From CAMTWZ01 sp964412365 (GTDB lineage Bacteria; Bacteroidota; Rhodothermia; Balneolales; HLUCCA01), in the NCBI GenBank assembly GCA_964412365.1, contig CAYPOI010000027.1:1-29951 (forward strand): a stretch of 29,951 nt of DNA, written 5' to 3'. The notes beneath the pieces are model-generated. The model was not told the origin of the DNA. It did not search any database and was given only the letters and a program-made list of their open reading frames with translations. Every line of letters begins with the position of its first letter. Position 1 is the stretch's first letter. The translations under genes and the position numbers were made by a program. This document shows, one piece after another, positions 15,865 through 23,674 of this stretch.

Positions 15865-17463
15865 TTAATGGCGGGCAAGATCGTCGGTGATGTCATAAAG
15901 GGATGCGGCCCATTTCGGCATGTCGGACGCAGAGGCAGACTTCGCGATCACCTCGGATTTGATTTTGGACTGCTCAAGCATGCTGTGCACATGCATTTCG
16001 GAGTAGCCGGTGAACAATTTCGGGTAGACACCGATCCAAATGATAAAAATCATGACGGGAACAAGAAGTCCGAATTCACGCGGGTTCAGATCTTCGAGGT
16101 CTTTATTCTCGTCGTGGGTCACTTGACCGAACATCACACGTTGGAACATCCACAGCATATACACAGCGGCCAGAATCACGCCGGATGTGGCCAAGATCGC
16201 GTACCAGCCCGAATTCAGGGCGACCGAGTTATACGACCCCATCAAGATGAGGAATTCTCCCACGAAGCCGTTGAGGCCCGGGAGTCCGATCGAGGCGAAC
16301 GTGGCGAGCATGAACATCACAGCGAATTTCGGCATGACGGAGGAGAGTCCGCCGAAATCGGAAATGAGGCGGGTGTGGCGTCGGTCATAAATCATGCCGA
16401 CCAAAAGGAACAATGCGCCGGTGGACAAGCCATGGTTGATGTTCTGAATCACCGCACCCTGCACGGCCGTGGTATTCAGCGCGAAGATGCCCAATACCAC
16501 AAATCCCAAGTGACTCACGGAAGAATACGCCACCAATTTCTTCACGTCTTTCTGAACCATGGCTACCAATGCGCCATAAATGATGCCGATCACCGCGAGC
16601 ACGGCCATCATCGGAGCAAAGGCCTCACTGGCGTTCGGGAACATCGGCAAGCAGAACCGGATGAGTCCGTACGTTCCCATTTTCAGCATGATGGCAGCCA
16701 GTACGACGGATCCGGCCGTAGGTGCTTCGGTATGCGCGAATGGCAACCACGTATGGAATGGGAACAGCGGAACTTTGATACAGAACGACAGCGCAAAGGC
16801 AAGGAACAAGTACGTCTGTTGTTCGAGTCCGATGAAGTACTCCGGACCGGTCCACACACGCAGATCGGAGATGAAAACGCCTTCATTCACTTTCATGCCT
16901 GCATCGTAACCCACGTAAATGAGAGCAACCAACATGATGAGCGAGCCGACCAACGTGTAGAGAAAGAATTTGACCGTAGCGGCGATGCGTCCCTCTCCTC
17001 CCCAGATTCCGATGAGGAAATACATGGGGATGAGGCTCAACTCGAAAAACACATAGAACAACACGGCATCCATCGAGGCGAAAACGCCAAGCGAGCCGGT
17101 CTGAAGCAGCAAGAGCATGGCGTAGAAGCCAGCCGTGTGTTTGTGGACCGAGTTCCAAGCGGACAGGATCACGATCGGTGCGAAAAACGTGGTGAGCATG
17201 AATAGCAACAAGCTCAGTCCGTCGAGTCCGGTGATGTACTGGATGTCGAGCCCGGGCACGAAATGACGCCCTTCGGTGAGGAATTGAACCGATGCGCTTC
17301 CGGCCACATCGAAATTCAACAGCAGCGGCACCGACAGAGCGAACGTGGCCAAGGTGGTGAACAAGCTGACCCAGCGGATCAGGTTGTCGTTGTTACGGAC
17401 CAACAACACGCCGAGCAATCCGAGCAGCGGCAGGTAGATGGTGAGATTGAGTAATGTTTCCAT
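15865..17463 (-). CDS. nuoM: NADH-quinone oxidoreductase subunit M
   Basis: A 532-aa antiporter-like subunit of complex I. Visible motifs: FYVFFELSLIPMYFLIGIWG with the essential helix-5 glutamate, CIKVPLFPFHTWLPFAHTEA, LAAIMLKMGTYGLIRF, VQKDVKKLVAYSSVSHLGFV and GLPGLNGFVGEFLIL. It is slightly longer than E. coli NuoM (about 509 aa), mainly in a C-terminal hydrophilic tail (KSEVIAKSASASDMPKWAAS). It lies 8 nt after nuoL and 9 nt before nuoN, consistent with one transcript. Confidence 0.97.
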   Translation of the reverse strand: METLLNLTIYLPLLGLLGVLLVRNNDNLIRWVSLFTTLATFALSVPLLLNFDVAGSASVQFLTEGRHFVPGLDIQYITGLDGLSLLLFMLTTFFAPIVILSAWNSVHKHTAGFYAMLLLLQTGSLGVFASMDAVLFYVFFELSLIPMYFLIGIWGGEGRIAATVKFFLYTLVGSLIMLVALIYVGYDAGMKVNEGVFISDLRVWTGPEYFIGLEQQTYLFLAFALSFCIKVPLFPFHTWLPFAHTEAPTAGSVVLAAIMLKMGTYGLIRFCLPMFPNASEAFAPMMAVLAVIGIIYGALVAMVQKDVKKLVAYSSVSHLGFVVLGIFALNTTAVQGAVIQNINHGLSTGALFLLVGMIYDRRHTRLISDFGGLSSVMPKFAVMFMLATFASIGLPGLNGFVGEFLILMGSYNSVALNSGWYAILATSGVILAAVYMLWMFQRVMFGQVTHDENKDLEDLNPREFGLLVPVMIFIIWIGVYPKLFTGYSEMHVHSMLEQSKIKSEVIAKSASASDMPKWAASLYDITDDLARH

Positions 17464-17471
17464 GGATCAGA

Positions 17472-19487
17472 TCAGAACAAAAGGATTCCTGCGACCAGCA
17501 ACACGCCGATCACGAAGTACACCGCATAGGTCGACACCACGCCCGTCTGCACATAGCGGACGAGGCTGCCTGAGAAATTCACGACACCGGCGGTCAGATT
17601 CACAATGCCATCAATCACTTTCAGATCAAACACGGCCAGAACTTTGTCGGAGAGTTTGACAATCGGATTGGCGATGTAACCTTCATAGATCTCATCGAGC
17701 TTGTATTTGTCGGCCCACAGTTTGTAGGCCCCACCGAAGCGGTTTTGAAGGGCGGCATCCGATTCAGCGACTTCATCCCGACCATATCTCAGATACGCCA
17801 GATAAACGGCAGCAGAAGCGATGATGATGGAACCAATCAGAATTCCCCATTTGATGGATTTCGCCAAGGTCAGCTCGGCCTCGCTCACATACATAATGAG
17901 CCAGCCATGGAGCCAGTTGGAGTGCGCATCGGCGCCAGCGAAGGTCTGAACCACGAAATCAGGAAAGCCCATGAATCCGCCGACGATCGACAAGCCAGCC
18001 AAAATCCATAATGGAAGGGTCATATTCCACGGACTTTCATGCAAGTACTTTTCCGATCCGGCCGCTTCGGCATGCAGTTTCGGAAGTTTGAAGCTGCCAT
18101 GGAAGGTTCCGAACGTGAGGCGGAACATATAGTAGGCCGTCATAAATGCCGTGAGCATCGCGATGCCGAACAGCACGAAATAAATCTCGGAGTAATTCGC
18201 GCCGGCGTTGAAGACCATGGCCACAATCTCATCTTTGGAGAAGAAACCGGCCAGAGGCGGAATCCCTGCGATAGCGATCGTCGCAATCAGAAACGTCGTG
18301 TAAGTGGATGGGAGGTACTTTTTGAGTCCGCCCATGTTGCGCATGTCTTGAGGATCGAAATGGACATGTTTGCCATGGTGATGCAGCTCGTGCTCCACAT
18401 GATGCATGGCATGGATCACCGAACCGGAACCAAGGAACAAGCAGGCTTTGAAGAAAGCATGCGTGATCACATGGAACATCGCCGCGATGTACGCACCCGA
18501 TCCGAGCGCCAAGAACATGAATCCGAGTTGCGATACGGTGGAATACGCCAACACGCGTTTGATGTCGTTTTGAGTGAGCGCGATGGTTGCCGCGACAAAT
18601 GCGGTGAGCGCGCCGATAACCGCCACGATCAGCATCACATCGGGCGTCAAGGCATATAAGCCGGACATGCGACTGATCAGATAGATGCCGGATGTGACCA
18701 TGGTCGCGGCGTGGATCAATGCGGAAACCGGAGTCGGACCCGCCATGGCGTCCGGCAACCAGACAAACAATGGAATCTGCGCGCTTTTGCCCGTCGCGCC
18801 GATGAACATCAGCAAGCCGATCCAGAACGCCGCTTCGGTTGGAATGGTGCTGATGCCGGCGAAGATGGCATCGAATTGGATGCTGCCGATGTGTTGGAAA
18901 ATCATGAACATCGCGATCAGGAAGGCGAAATCACCAATCCGGTTGTACACGAAGGCTTTTTTCGCGGCAGAAGCTTTCCCCATGTCCTGATACCAGAATC
19001 CGATGAGCAGGTACGAACACACGCCCACGCCTTCCCAACCGAGGAACAAGAGCAGCAGGTTATCGCCCATCACCAGGTTGAGCATCGCGAAAATGAACAG
19101 GTTCAGGTAGGTGAAGAACTTCCAATAGCCTTCGTCCTCTTTCATGTAACCCATCGAGTAGAGATGGATCAACGATCCGATCCCCGTCACGAAGAGCATC
19201 ATCAGTATCGACAACTGATCGGCGCGCCAGGCGATATCCGACACAAAACTTCCAGCTGTGATCCATGTGAACAGGTGGTAACGGATGGGGTCGCTATCGG
19301 CCGACATCCCCAAAAAGATAGTGACCGCCATCAGGAACGGAACGAACACCGCGGCCGTGGCCAGATACCCGATCAGCGGTTTGAGGGAGCGATACCGTTC
19401 CGAAAAGAGTCCGCCGAGTCCGTTGATCAGAAATCCGAGCAGCGGAAGGGCGACGATAATGGGTAATAGGGAAGCGTGTTCTTGCAT
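17472..19487 (-). CDS. nuoL: NADH-quinone oxidoreductase subunit L
   Basis: A 671-aa subunit, the distal proton pump of complex I, with the long lateral helix at its C-terminal end. Motifs include FLGWEGVGVCSYLLIGFWYQ (helix-5 glutamate), KSAQIPLFVWLPDAMAGPTP, VSALIHAATMVTSGIYLI, LTQNDIKRVLAYSTVSQLGF, and a histidine-rich loop (HAMHHVEHELHHHGKHVHF) that is common in FCB NuoL. A discontinuous-helix stretch AGIPPLAGFFSKDEIV follows. It is 5 nt after nuoK. Confidence 0.97.
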   Translation of the reverse strand: MQEHASLLPIIVALPLLGFLINGLGGLFSERYRSLKPLIGYLATAAVFVPFLMAVTIFLGMSADSDPIRYHLFTWITAGSFVSDIAWRADQLSILMMLFVTGIGSLIHLYSMGYMKEDEGYWKFFTYLNLFIFAMLNLVMGDNLLLLFLGWEGVGVCSYLLIGFWYQDMGKASAAKKAFVYNRIGDFAFLIAMFMIFQHIGSIQFDAIFAGISTIPTEAAFWIGLLMFIGATGKSAQIPLFVWLPDAMAGPTPVSALIHAATMVTSGIYLISRMSGLYALTPDVMLIVAVIGALTAFVAATIALTQNDIKRVLAYSTVSQLGFMFLALGSGAYIAAMFHVITHAFFKACLFLGSGSVIHAMHHVEHELHHHGKHVHFDPQDMRNMGGLKKYLPSTYTTFLIATIAIAGIPPLAGFFSKDEIVAMVFNAGANYSEIYFVLFGIAMLTAFMTAYYMFRLTFGTFHGSFKLPKLHAEAAGSEKYLHESPWNMTLPLWILAGLSIVGGFMGFPDFVVQTFAGADAHSNWLHGWLIMYVSEAELTLAKSIKWGILIGSIIIASAAVYLAYLRYGRDEVAESDAALQNRFGGAYKLWADKYKLDEIYEGYIANPIVKLSDKVLAVFDLKVIDGIVNLTAGVVNFSGSLVRYVQTGVVSTYAVYFVIGVLLVAGILLF

Positions 19488-19492
19488 CTTAC

Positions 19493-19795
19493 TTACCAGC
19501 GCAACAGGTTGATTTTGGTGATGTCCACGGTCAGATTGTTCCGATAGATGGCGATGATGATGGCCAACCCGACGGCCGCTTCAGCCGCGGCAACGCACAA
19601 GGCGAAAAACACGAGCATTTGGCCGGTGATGTCGCCGAAGTGGGCGCTGAAGGCGACCAACGTGAGGTTCACCGCATTGAGCATGAGCTCGACGGACATG
19701 AACATGATGATGGCGTTTTTACGGATCAGTACCCCGATCACACCGATTGTGAACAGGACCGCGCTAAGGCCTAGGAACCAGGATAAGGATATCAT
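19493..19795 (-). CDS. nuoK: NADH-quinone oxidoreductase subunit K
   Basis: A 100-aa, three-helix subunit of complex I. The two membrane glutamates of the proton path are in place: E36 in SVELMLNAVNL and E72 in AAAEAAVGLAI, the same numbering as E. coli NuoK. The start overlaps the nuoJ stop by 4 nt, which indicates translational coupling. Confidence 0.98.
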   Translation of the reverse strand: MISLSWFLGLSAVLFTIGVIGVLIRKNAIIMFMSVELMLNAVNLTLVAFSAHFGDITGQMLVFFALCVAAAEAAVGLAIIIAIYRNNLTVDITKINLLRW

Positions 19796-20307
19796 GACGG
19801 GCGGGAATTGGACTTATGCTGAGCGATGAGCAACGCGCCGATCACGGCGGCGGTGAGCAGTACTGCCGTCAGCTGGAAGGGTAACAGGTATTTCGAATAG
19901 AGGACGTCGCCGATGGCATAGACCGTGCCCACTTCCTCCATGCCGGCATCAATCAAAGGAAGCGTATCGGTGAACGAACCAACCACATAGAAAAGTTGCG
20001 CCAAAACCGCCGTTCCGAGGATAAATCCGAACACCAGTTTAAAGGAGATGGTCTTTAGAACGGATTCATCTTTGTCCACATTCAACAACATGATCACAAA
20101 CAGGAACAGCACCATGATCGCGCCCGCATACACCAGGATTTGGATGATGGCCAGGTATTGGGCTTTGAGCAACAGGTACAAGCCTGCCAAGGTCACCATG
20201 TTCAAGACGAGAAACAGCGCGCTGGTGACGGTATTCTTACTGAGTATGGTTGCGATGGCCGTCGCAATCGCAAATGTCGCAAAGAGAACGAACAGATAGG
20301 TGAGCAT
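19792..20307 (-). CDS. nuoJ: NADH-quinone oxidoreductase subunit J
   Basis: A 171-aa, five-helix subunit of complex I. The helix-3 signature AQYLAIIQILVYAGAIMVLF, which carries the pi-bulge region, is clear and is followed by LFVIMLLNVDKDE. First gene of this nuo cluster: uppP lies upstream, not nuoI or nuoH. A promoter-like site sits in the 58-bp gap. The peripheral arm (nuoA-I) must therefore be encoded elsewhere, or the complex is partial. Confidence 0.97.
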   Translation of the reverse strand: MLTYLFVLFATFAIATAIATILSKNTVTSALFLVLNMVTLAGLYLLLKAQYLAIIQILVYAGAIMVLFLFVIMLLNVDKDESVLKTISFKLVFGFILGTAVLAQLFYVVGSFTDTLPLIDAGMEEVGTVYAIGDVLYSKYLLPFQLTAVLLTAAVIGALLIAQHKSNSRPS

Positions 20308-20331
20308 GTGAACCTATGGTTTAAAGAAGGT

Positions 20332-20362
20332 CAAAGGTACCGAAAAAAGCATTGGTCATCAA
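20332..20362 (-). promoter_or_regulatory. Candidate promoter of nuoJKLMN
   Basis: Minus strand TTGATG (20357-20362), 17 bp, then TACCTTTG (20332-20339), which matches the Bacteroidetes TAnnTTTG box with TTG 20 bp upstream. It fills the gap between the uppP stop and nuoJ and would give a leader of about 20 nt. Confidence 0.5.
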
Positions 20363-20365
20363 TCA

Positions 20366-21187
20366 TCAGTTCACGCTGAACCACACCAACGAGAACGCTC
20401 CCACCGCCCAACAATACCACGAAAACGGATGTAAGCCATTCTTTTTAAAGACATGGATGAGGTACTTCAACGCGAAGTAGCCAGACACGAACGATGCGAA
20501 GAAACCGACGATCAAATAACTGGCCATGGCATCGGACAATCCCGTTTCCATCACGTCTTTCAGATCAAGGATCGTAACCCCGGCGATCACAGGCAAAACC
20601 ATGAGGAAGGAAAAATCGGCCATGTCGTCGCGCTTCACACCCAACCAAGTACCAACAGAAATCGTGGTGCCGGACCGACTGATCCCCGGAAGGATGGCGA
20701 CCGCCTGCGAAATCCCGATCAGAAACGCTTTCACTGGCGTCACCTTGCCGTCCGCTTGCTGGATGAATTTTGTGCTGTACAGGATGAAGCCCGTCACGAT
20801 CAGCATCATCGACACAAACACCGGATTCTGAAATTGCGCTTCGATGAAATCTTTCATCGTAAGTCCGACGATGCCGGCCGGAATCATACTCAACAAAATA
20901 TAGAAGCAGATCCTTGCCTCATAGTTGTTGCTCCATTCGGTCGACCATTTGGACGGATGGATGAGGAAGCGCCCCAATCCCGACAGCAATTCGACCAAGC
21001 GTTTGCGGAAATACACCACGATGCTGAACAAAGATCCGAAGTGAACCACCACTTCGAAGGTGATGCCCCCATCCGGCGCCCATCCGGTGAATGCCTGTGC
21101 CAAAACCAAATGTCCGGAGCTGCTGATCGGCAGGAATTCGGTGATTCCTTGCAAGATGCCGAGGAGGAAGGCTTCAAATAATTCCAT
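20366..21187 (-). CDS. uppP: Undecaprenyl-diphosphatase
   Basis: A 273-aa BacA/UppP-type membrane phosphatase that dephosphorylates undecaprenyl diphosphate and so recycles the lipid carrier for peptidoglycan and surface polysaccharides. The two signature boxes are intact: QGITEFLPISSSGHL (residues 13-27, with catalytic E17 and H26) and PGISRSGTT. About eight membrane helices. The open frame extends to 21223, but MELFEAFLLG (start 21185-21187) is the family N-terminus; the longer MACQNRLNISFL is not. It is divergent from the MoxR gene with a 61-bp gap. It ends directly at the nuo promoter. Confidence 0.95.
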   Translation of the reverse strand: MELFEAFLLGILQGITEFLPISSSGHLVLAQAFTGWAPDGGITFEVVVHFGSLFSIVVYFRKRLVELLSGLGRFLIHPSKWSTEWSNNYEARICFYILLSMIPAGIVGLTMKDFIEAQFQNPVFVSMMLIVTGFILYSTKFIQQADGKVTPVKAFLIGISQAVAILPGISRSGTTISVGTWLGVKRDDMADFSFLMVLPVIAGVTILDLKDVMETGLSDAMASYLIVGFFASFVSGYFALKYLIHVFKKNGLHPFSWYCWAVGAFSLVWFSVN

Positions 21188-21248
21188 CAGAAACGATATA
21201 TTTAGGCGATTTTGACAAGCCAAAAGATAGGCAAAAACACGCTAGAAC

Positions 21249-22250
21249 ATGCAGTATTACACCGTTGACATGCAAGCGCTCCGTGAGCGCATCGAAACCA
21301 CAAGCGCCTTTGTAGACAAGGTGAGAACCGAGCTCAGTTCCGTCATCGTCGGACAAGAATACATGATCGACCGGCTGTTGATCGGGCTTCTCACAGAAGG
21401 ACACGTGCTATTGGAAGGCGTGCCGGGTTTGGCTAAAACCTTGACCGTTTCCTCCTTGGCCCAGGTGATCCAAACCAAGTTCCAACGGATCCAATTCACG
21501 CCCGACCTCCTGCCGGCCGACCTCATCGGAACGCTCATCTTCAACCAGAAGGAAGGCGATTTCACCGTCAAGAAAGGTCCTATTTTCGCCAACATCGTTC
21601 TGGCGGATGAGATCAACCGTTCGCCTGCGAAAGTTCAAAGCGCGTTGCTCGAAGCGATGCAAGAACGTCAAGTGACCATCGGAGAAAAAACCTTCAAATT
21701 GGACAATCCGTTTCTGGTATTGGCCACACAAAATCCAGTGGAACAAGAAGGAACGTACCCGCTTCCTGAAGCCCAAGTGGACCGTTTCATGTTGAAGATT
21801 AAAATCGGTTATCCCACTGAGGCGCAAGAGCTTGAAATCATGAGGCGTATGGCGAAAACATCACGTCCGGAACCACTGAAACCTGTAATAAAACCGGCAG
21901 ATATCCTGAAAGCGCGTGAAGTGGTACAGGATATTTATATGGACGAAAAAGTGGAACGGTATATCATTGATTTGATTTTCGCCACACGCAAACCGGAGGC
22001 CTACAATCTCAAGGATGTGGACGGGTTGATCCAGTATGGCGCATCACCACGTGCATCGATTAACCTGAATCTGGCTTCACGCGGACATGCGTTCCTGGAG
22101 CATCGCGCCTATGTAACTCCGGAGGATGTTCGTGCGATGGCGATGGATGTGTTACGACACCGAATCATTCTCACCTATGAAGCGGAAGCGGAAAATATCT
22201 CATCAGAAGATGTGATCGACCGCATATTGTCTACTGTACAAGTTCCTTGA
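21249..22250 (+). CDS. MoxR-family AAA+ ATPase
   Basis: A 333-aa MoxR ATPase of the common FCB type. Walker A GVPGLAKT is at 57-64 and Walker B IVLADEIN at 116-123. Sensor 1 ATQNP, the arginine-finger region PEAQVDRF and the C-terminal lid GASPRASINL are all present. MoxR proteins act as chaperones that mature or activate partner complexes, usually encoded just downstream by DUF58 and VWA-domain genes. Here no such partner follows: the next gene is a short unknown one, then nadA on the other strand. The start could also be M8; M1 is used because it lies close to the divergent uppP gene and keeps the usual length. Confidence 0.93.
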   Translation: MQYYTVDMQALRERIETTSAFVDKVRTELSSVIVGQEYMIDRLLIGLLTEGHVLLEGVPGLAKTLTVSSLAQVIQTKFQRIQFTPDLLPADLIGTLIFNQKEGDFTVKKGPIFANIVLADEINRSPAKVQSALLEAMQERQVTIGEKTFKLDNPFLVLATQNPVEQEGTYPLPEAQVDRFMLKIKIGYPTEAQELEIMRRMAKTSRPEPLKPVIKPADILKAREVVQDIYMDEKVERYIIDLIFATRKPEAYNLKDVDGLIQYGASPRASINLNLASRGHAFLEHRAYVTPEDVRAMAMDVLRHRIILTYEAEAENISSEDVIDRILSTVQVP

Positions 22251-22320
22251 TTTTGGTTATGATTTCGTCTTACATTAGGACAAAGTCGTGTAGACGAAAA
22301 CAAATCATTATCCAAAATCA
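22248..22320. repeat. Long imperfect inverted repeat between MoxR gene and small unknown gene
   Basis: TGATTTTGG (22248-22256) pairs with CCAAAATCA (22312-22320). ATGATTT (22259-22265) pairs with AAATCAT (22302-22308). CGTCT (22266-22270) pairs with AGACG (22292-22296), with a 21-nt apical loop. The base of the stem includes the MoxR stop codon. No T-run follows, so it is not a classical terminator. It may be a leader structure for the small gene or a small mobile remnant. Confidence 0.55.
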
Positions 22321-22331
22321 GCGAGATTCAC

Positions 22332-22573
22332 ATGAAAGTACGTTTTGTAAAACGTGGCGATATCAAAGTCACAAAAAAAAGCTCTTCCAAATTCAAACCC
22401 CTATTGGACGCACTTACCCAGCTCTCACCAGGTGGCGATGCCATCGAAGTGACCTACACCGGCGACAAAGAGCTCAACTCCATGCGCAACGTGGTGTACA
22501 CCTGGAACCGCNNNNNNNNNNTAGCGGCAAAGACACCGTGAACAGCAAGATTTTCTTCTACCGCGACAAGTAA
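22332..22573 (+). CDS. Small conserved-looking hypothetical protein, interrupted by an assembly gap
   Basis: The N-terminal part (60 codons before the gap) starts MKVRFVKRGDIKVTKKSSSK and continues with PLLDALTQLSPGGDAIEVTY and MRNVVYTWNR. After ten N the sequence SGKDTVNSKIFFYRDK ends at a TAA (22571-22573). The two parts are in different frames relative to the N-run, so the true gap is not exactly 10 bases. The product is probably 80-90 aa, basic and soluble, with a beta-rich pattern. I do not recognise the family. The stop is 3 nt from the convergent nadA stop. An inverted repeat precedes it. Confidence 0.65.
22512..22521. other. Assembly gap of ten N
   Basis: A run of exactly ten N inside a coding sequence. 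Because the flanking reading frames do not agree across it, it is a scaffold placeholder and not ten unknown bases. Confidence 0.97.
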
Positions 22574-22576
22574 ATC

Positions 22577-23605
22577 TTACAGGCTCATCTCCAGCATCCG
22601 GTCCAACGAACGTTTGGCCCGGATGCGGATGTCCTCTTCAATCTCAATCTGATACCGGTCGGTCCGCAAACACTCCAAGGTATCCTCCAGCGTGATCTCA
22701 TTCATATGCGGGCATCTCACGCTGCACAATCCCAAAAACTCCTTATCGGGATTATCCGCTGAAATGTTATCGCTCATGCTGCATTCGGTGAGCAGCAGGA
22801 ATCGCTTAGCGTCTGATTTCGCCACGAAATCCACCATCGCCGTGGTCGATCCGCTATAATCCGAAATGTCCACCACCTCTGGCGGACATTCAGGATGCGA
22901 AATCACCACCGTATCCGGAAATTGTCTCCGCGCATTCAGCACGTCTTCAACCGTGAATTGCTCATGCACCTCGCAACGGCCGTTCCAGACGATCATGGCC
23001 TCATGAAACTCATTGTGGGCCGCTTCACTCGGATAAATCACTCTCTTTCCGGTTTCCTTGGCCACATTCTTCGCCAAAAATTCATCCGGTAAGCAAATCA
23101 CGACATCGCTATCGAGTTTGTTCACGATATCCACCGCATTGGCCGATGTGCAACACACATCCGTTTCCGCCTTCACATCCGCATAGGTGTTGATGTAGGT
23201 GACCACCGGAACCCCCGGATATTTCGCCTTCAAGCGACGAACGTCTTCTGCGGTGATGCTCGATGCCAATGAACATCCGGCTACCTTCGCAGGAAGAAGA
23301 ACCATGCGGGATGGATTCAGGATCTTCGCTGTTTCTGCCATGAAGCGCACGCCGCAAAAAATGATGCGGTCGGCCGTGGTGCGCGCTGCGATGCGGCTGA
23401 GTCCGAGACTGTCGCCCACATAATCGGGAATGGAGTGGTACAAGGCCGGCTCCATATAATTATGCCCGAGGATGATCGCATTTTTCTCTTTTTTGAGGCG
23501 ATTGATCTCGTAGGCGATCTCAGCCTTCACGCGCAGTTCCGCTTCGGGAACCACTTTGGAAAGCTTGGCGAATAGCTTGTCGAACGTTTGTTGTTGTGTG
23601 AGCAT
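22577..23605 (-). CDS. nadA: Quinolinate synthase A
   Basis: A 342-aa [4Fe-4S] enzyme that condenses iminoaspartate with dihydroxyacetone phosphate to quinolinate in NAD synthesis. Motifs: AIILGHNYMEPALYHSIPDY, GDSLGLSRIA, CGVRFMAETAKIL, and VVTYINTYADVKAETDVCCT. The three likely cluster cysteines are C111 (AGCSLASS), C211 (GRCEVHEQF) and C298 (CSVRCPHM). The last is in a CxxxC context, not the E. coli CxxCxxC. Length is typical. nadB and nadC are not in the window. It lies just after the cmk-rpsA terminator, so it needs its own promoter. Confidence 0.97.
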   Translation of the reverse strand: MLTQQQTFDKLFAKLSKVVPEAELRVKAEIAYEINRLKKEKNAIILGHNYMEPALYHSIPDYVGDSLGLSRIAARTTADRIIFCGVRFMAETAKILNPSRMVLLPAKVAGCSLASSITAEDVRRLKAKYPGVPVVTYINTYADVKAETDVCCTSANAVDIVNKLDSDVVICLPDEFLAKNVAKETGKRVIYPSEAAHNEFHEAMIVWNGRCEVHEQFTVEDVLNARRQFPDTVVISHPECPPEVVDISDYSGSTTAMVDFVAKSDAKRFLLLTECSMSDNISADNPDKEFLGLCSVRCPHMNEITLEDTLECLRTDRYQIEIEEDIRIRAKRSLDRMLEMSL

Positions 23606-23612
23606 AGTCTTT

Positions 23613-23648
23613 AAAAAACAAAAGGAGGAATGTGACCATTCCTCCTTT
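23613..23648 (-). terminator. Intrinsic terminator after cmk-rpsA
   Basis: AAAGGAGGAATG and CATTCCTCCTTT form a perfect 12-bp stem around a 4-nt loop. On the minus strand it is followed by TGTTTTTT. It starts 26 nt after the rpsA stop and ends just before the nadA start. Confidence 0.93.
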
Positions 23649-23674
23649 GTAAACTACGTGTTTTTAGAAAACGA

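Noticed and set aside
15856..17205. 449-codon open frame on the plus strand opposite nuoM
   Set aside because: Antisense of a highly conserved gene with a His/Glu/Arg-rich composition typical of mirrored membrane-protein codons.
21188..21223. Upstream uppP start at 21223
   Set aside because: The family N-terminus is MELFEAFLLG; the extra 12 residues are not hydrophobic in the family pattern and approach the divergent gene.
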